Assembly (NCBI GenBank): GCA_946644025.1 | Contig: CAMPCG010000102.1 | Coordinates: 1 to 8,966, forward strand | Source: an uncultured Prevotellaceae bacterium | GTDB taxonomy: Bacteria; Bacteroidota; Bacteroidia; Bacteroidales; Bacteroidaceae | Length of the DNA stretch: 8,966 bases | Direction of reading: 5' to 3' | Shown here: positions 6,249-8,966 of the stretch, piece by piece | Layout of the letters: each line of letters starts with the position of its first letter | Position numbering within the stretch: position 1 is the first letter of the stretch | Translations under genes and position numbers: made by a program | The notes under the pieces: model-generated | The model's input: the letters and a program-made list of their open reading frames with translations, nothing else | Database searches by the model: none | Told to the model about the DNA's origin: nothing

Positions 6249-6279
6249 CAAAGGTACGAACATTATTTCAGCGGGAAAA
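6249..6279 (-). promoter_or_regulatory. Candidate cca promoter, near-leaderless
   Basis: On the minus strand TACCTTTG (6256-6249) is a full match to the Bacteroidetes -7 box and is identical to the box of the tRNA promoter. The -33 region offers only TTTT (6279-6276, 19 nt away). The start codon at 6238 lies 11 nt below the box, so the mRNA would have a leader of about five bases. Confidence 0.65.
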
Positions 6280-6337
6280 GCGTGAAATATTAAATAGTAT
6301 TAAAAAAGGGAACGCCGTCAAAAATTTTGGCTATTTA

Positions 6338-6369
6338 TTTGCGTGATTGGGCGGAAACCGCTACTTTTG
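6338..6369 (+). promoter_or_regulatory. Bacteroidetes-type promoter for the LolE-like / DUF2851 pair
   Basis: TTTG (6338-6341) and TACTTTTG (6362-6369) are separated by exactly 20 nt, a complete match to the consensus. Transcription should start near 6375, about nine bases before the ATG at 6384. The spacer ends in a small inverted repeat, GCGG-AAA-CCGC (6351-6361), directly against the -7 box; it could be an operator or chance. Confidence 0.85.
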
Positions 6370-6383
6370 CACATACCTAAATT

Positions 6384-7610
6384 ATGAACTTTCCATTCTA
6401 CATAGCGCGCCGCTATCTCTTCTCCAAGAAGTCGACCAACGTCATCAACGTCATCAGCGCCATCTCCGTCGTTGGCGTCGCCGTGGCCACTACGGCGCTG
6501 GTGGTTACGCTGAGCGTCTTCAACGGCTTCAGCGACCTCGTAGCCTCGTTTTTCACTGCCTTCGACCCCCAGCTGAAGGTGCAGCCCGTCGAGGGCAAGA
6601 CGGTGGCCGCCGACGACCCCGTGCTGACGGAGATACGCTCGCTGCCCCAGGTCGACGTGGCCACGGAGTGTGTCGAAGACCAGGCCATGGTGATGTACCA
6701 CGGGGCGCAGGCGATGGTCACCGTCAAGGGTGTTGACGACAGCTTCGAGCGGCTCACCCACATACGCAGCATCCTGCAGGGCCAAGGCACCTTCGAGCTG
6801 CACGCCGCCGACCTGCAATACGGCATCCTGGGCATCCGCCTGGCCTACGAGCTGGGCACGGGCTACTACTTCGACGAGCCGCTCCGCGTCTACGCCCCGC
6901 GCCGTGAAGGCCAGCTGGACCTGACCGACCCCACCGACGGCTTCGAGGAGGACGAGCTGTGGTCGCCGGGCGTGGTCTTCGAGGTGAACCAGGGGAAATA
7001 CGACAAAGGCTATATCCTTACCTCCATAGGCTTTGCCCGCCGGCTGTTCGACCAGCAGGGCATGGTCTCGTCGCTGGAGCTGCGGCTGAAGCCCGGCAGC
7101 GACTTCGACGCGGTGAAGGCCGAGATGCGGCGCATTGGCGAAGGCCGCTTCACCGTGCTCGACCGCTACGAGCAGCAGGACGACACCTTCCGCATCATGA
7201 AGATTGAGAAGCTCATTGCCTACATCTTCCTCACGTTTATCCTCGTCGTGGCCTGCTTCAACATCATCGGCTCGCTGTCGATGCTGATTATCGACAAGCG
7301 CGACGACGTACACACACTGAGCAACCTGGGCGCAACCGACCGGCAGGTGGCGCGCATCTTCCTCTTCGAGGGGCGGCTCATCGTCGTCATCGGTGCCGTC
7401 GCGGGCATTGCATTAGGGCTGCTGCTGTGCTGGATACAGCAGCAGTTCGGAGTCATCACCATGGGCAGCAGCGAGGGCGCCTTCGTCGTCAACGCATACC
7501 CTGTGAGCGTCCACCCCTGGGATGTGGTGCTCGTCTTCGCAACGGTCATCGCCGTGGGCTTCCTCGCCGTCTACTACCCCGTACACAATTTCTCGCCCCG
7601 CCAGCAATAG
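6384..7610 (+). CDS. LolC/LolE-like ABC transporter permease (FtsX domain)
   Basis: Inner-membrane subunit of the type that, with a LolD-like ATPase, moves lipoproteins from the inner membrane towards the outer membrane. It has 408 residues, the usual LolC/E length. Layout: the opening YIARRYLFSKKSTNVINVIS (6-25) with a first membrane helix at about 24-46; a large periplasmic domain (about 50-270); then an FtsX domain with three helices (about 277-303, 331-350, 379-398). The cytoplasmic coupling segment is DKRDDVHTLSNLGATDRQV (304-322), the typical contact site for the ATPase. No ATPase gene is in the window, so it must be encoded elsewhere or beyond the edge. The gene probably forms an operon with the DUF2851 gene 32 nt downstream, under the promoter at 6338-6369. 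LolC, LolE or another MacB-like permease cannot be told apart here. Confidence 0.9.
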   Translation: MNFPFYIARRYLFSKKSTNVINVISAISVVGVAVATTALVVTLSVFNGFSDLVASFFTAFDPQLKVQPVEGKTVAADDPVLTEIRSLPQVDVATECVEDQAMVMYHGAQAMVTVKGVDDSFERLTHIRSILQGQGTFELHAADLQYGILGIRLAYELGTGYYFDEPLRVYAPRREGQLDLTDPTDGFEEDELWSPGVVFEVNQGKYDKGYILTSIGFARRLFDQQGMVSSLELRLKPGSDFDAVKAEMRRIGEGRFTVLDRYEQQDDTFRIMKIEKLIAYIFLTFILVVACFNIIGSLSMLIIDKRDDVHTLSNLGATDRQVARIFLFEGRLIVVIGAVAGIALGLLLCWIQQQFGVITMGSSEGAFVVNAYPVSVHPWDVVLVFATVIAVGFLAVYYPVHNFSPRQQ

Positions 7611-7642
7611 CCCTGCAGCAGGGAGCCAAAAGGGAATGAACT

Positions 7643-8953
7643 ATGGAAGAACTGCTGCACTACACCTGGCGCCACCGGCTGCTGCCACTCGCCGAACTGC
7701 TGACCACCGACGGACGTACGGTGGAGGTCATCGACCCGGGGCTGCACAATCGCAATGCGGGTCCCGACTTCTTCAACGCGAAGGTGCGCATAGGCGGTAC
7801 GCTGTGGGTGGGCAACGTGGAGCTGCACTTGAAGAGCGCCGACTGGTATACGCATGGCCACGACCGCGACGCACGATATAATAATGTGGTGCTGCACGTG
7901 GTGTGCGAGGCCGACTGCGACGTGCTCACCGAAGACGGCCACTATCTGCCCCAGGTGGTGGTGCCCATTGCCGAGAGCCTGAAGCACAACTACGAGGAGC
8001 TGCTTCGCACCGACCATTACCCCCCTTGCTACAAGGCTGTGCCCACGCTGAGCCGGCTCACCGTCCACGCCTGGATGGCCGCCCTGCAGACGGAGCGCCT
8101 GGAGCAGAAGACGCAGGCCATCGACGAGTGGGCCCGCCGCTGCGACGGCTCGTGGGAGGCGGCCTACTTCGCCCGTCTGGCCCGCAACTTCGGCTTCGGC
8201 ATCAACGGCGACGCCTTCGAGCAGTGGGCTGCCCACATTCCCCTGCAGGCCGTGGGCAAGCACCGCGACGACCTCTTCCAGGTGGAGGCCATCTTCATGG
8301 GACAGGCAGGGCTGCTCGACCCCGAGAGCGTGCCGCAGCGATACCGCGACGAGGCACTGGCAGAGGGCTACTTCGCCCGTCTGCGCCATGAGTACCAATA
8401 CCTGGCCCACAAGTTCTCGCTGCAGCCCATGGACCACGCCCAGTGGCGATTCCTGCGCCTGCGTCCGCAAAACTTCCCTCACATACGCATAGCCCAGCTG
8501 GCGCGCCTCTACCACGAGCGGCGCTCGGAGCTGGGCCAGTTGCTGGAGTGCGAGACGGTGGAGCAGCTGCACAAGCTGCTTGCCACCCATGTCACCCCCT
8601 ACTGGGAGACGCACTACACCTTCGGCGCCGCCACCAGCACCCGCAGCGAGAAGCATCTCTCGGCCGCGTCTCTCGACGTCATCATCATCAACACCGCCGT
8701 TCCCGTGCTCTTCGCCGTGGGCCGCCACCGGCAGAAGGAGGAGTACTGCGACCGCGCCTTCAACCTGCTGGAACAGCTGAAGGCCGAGAAAAACCACATC
8801 ATACGTATGTGGCAGGAGTGCGGACTCGAGGTACACAACGCCGGCGACAGCCAGGCACTCATACAGCTGAAGCGCGAATACTGCGACCGCCGCGACTGTC
8901 TGCGCTGCCGCTTCGGCTACGAGTACCTGAAGAAATCCCCCCAAACCCCATAA
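7643..8953 (+). CDS. DUF2851 family protein, function unknown
   Basis: Recognised as DUF2851 from its conserved N-terminal region; no function is established that I know of. It has 436 residues and no signal peptide or membrane helix, so it is cytoplasmic. The N-terminal block includes GLHNRNAGPDFFNAKV (33-48), VGNVELHLKSADW (56-68), H71, H73 and YNNVVLHVV (79-87), dense in charged and His residues. A helical middle follows. The C-terminal end has a cysteine group: C393, then C414-x4-C419-x2-C422. The PD (41-42), E60, H62 and K64 spacing vaguely recalls PD-(D/E)XK nucleases, and the cysteines recall a metal or Fe-S site; both are inference. It follows the LolE-like gene by 32 nt and is probably co-transcribed. 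The ATG at 7643 fits the family start (MEELLHYTW). The stop at 8951-8953 sits among C-runs. Confidence 0.85.
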   Translation: MEELLHYTWRHRLLPLAELLTTDGRTVEVIDPGLHNRNAGPDFFNAKVRIGGTLWVGNVELHLKSADWYTHGHDRDARYNNVVLHVVCEADCDVLTEDGHYLPQVVVPIAESLKHNYEELLRTDHYPPCYKAVPTLSRLTVHAWMAALQTERLEQKTQAIDEWARRCDGSWEAAYFARLARNFGFGINGDAFEQWAAHIPLQAVGKHRDDLFQVEAIFMGQAGLLDPESVPQRYRDEALAEGYFARLRHEYQYLAHKFSLQPMDHAQWRFLRLRPQNFPHIRIAQLARLYHERRSELGQLLECETVEQLHKLLATHVTPYWETHYTFGAATSTRSEKHLSAASLDVIIINTAVPVLFAVGRHRQKEEYCDRAFNLLEQLKAEKNHIIRMWQECGLEVHNAGDSQALIQLKREYCDRRDCLRCRFGYEYLKKSPQTP

Positions 8954-8958
8954 ACCCA

Positions 8959-8966
8959 CCCCCCCC
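8959..8966. repeat. Homopolymeric C-run at the window edge
   Basis: At least eight C residues follow the DUF2851 stop and continue to the last base, so the true length is unknown. A C6 run (8937-8942) precedes it inside the last codons. Such runs are prone to slippage and to sequencing or assembly breaks. Confidence 0.6.

Noticed and set aside
6318..7313. A 331-codon minus-strand frame opposite the LolE-like gene
   Set aside because: Low-information composition and full overlap with a clear membrane protein gene; it would also have to run through the promoter region.
7611..7642. CCCTG-CAG-CAGGG hairpin as a terminator between the LolE-like and DUF2851 genes
   Set aside because: Five-base stem, three-base loop and no T-run; the 32-nt gap fits an operon better.
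7574..8959. A 461-codon open frame on the minus strand opposite DUF2851
   Set aside because: Its product is Val/Ala/Leu/Gln/His-rich with no known motif and lies exactly opposite a well-recognised family gene; GC-rich codons create such antisense frames.

Overview
The window looks like a chromosomal segment from a member of the Bacteroidales, probably Prevotella-like with a fairly high GC content. Two kinds of evidence support this. First, three well-formed or near-consensus Bacteroidetes promoter boxes (TTTG, about 20 nt, then TAnnTTTG) lie in front of genes, and there are no Shine-Dalgarno sequences to speak of. Second, the gene families are typical of the phylum: a RibF of the Bacteroidetes type, a Cca-type nucleotidyltransferase with an HD domain, a LolE-like permease and a DUF2851 protein. 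The genus is inferred from style and was not tested.

Layout. Positions 1-48 hold the 5' part of a minus-strand tRNA with a CAT anticodon, cut by the window edge, with a consensus promoter at 66-97. Positions 49-934 hold no convincing gene. This stretch contains two G-rich tandem arrays of about 22 nt period, an A+T-richer part with a promoter-like box, and four palindromic 36-37 bp repeats that run up to ribF (935-1855, +). After ribF come an array of heptamers and a small palindrome flanked by 9-bp direct repeats. Next is a plus-strand gene (2101-3354) that joins a CPBP membrane protease to a nucleotidyltransferase-like domain. It converges on a minus-strand pair, a TolC-family outer membrane protein (3366-4712) and cca (4766-6238). 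Divergent promoters in 6239-6383 separate cca from a plus-strand pair, a LolE-like permease (6384-7610) and a DUF2851 protein (7643-8953). The window ends in a run of C.

How the genes relate. Most are housekeeping: flavin cofactor synthesis, tRNA 3'-end maturation (which acts on tRNAs such as the one at the edge) and envelope lipoprotein or efflux functions. They do not form one obvious pathway. I see no mobile element, CRISPR array, phage or defence island. The unusual parts are the CPBP-nucleotidyltransferase fusion, the dense collection of different short tandem repeats around ribF, two low-complexity in-frame segments in cca, and a possible nuclease- or metal-protein-like layout in the DUF2851 protein. 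These are candidates for a second look; no new system is demonstrated.
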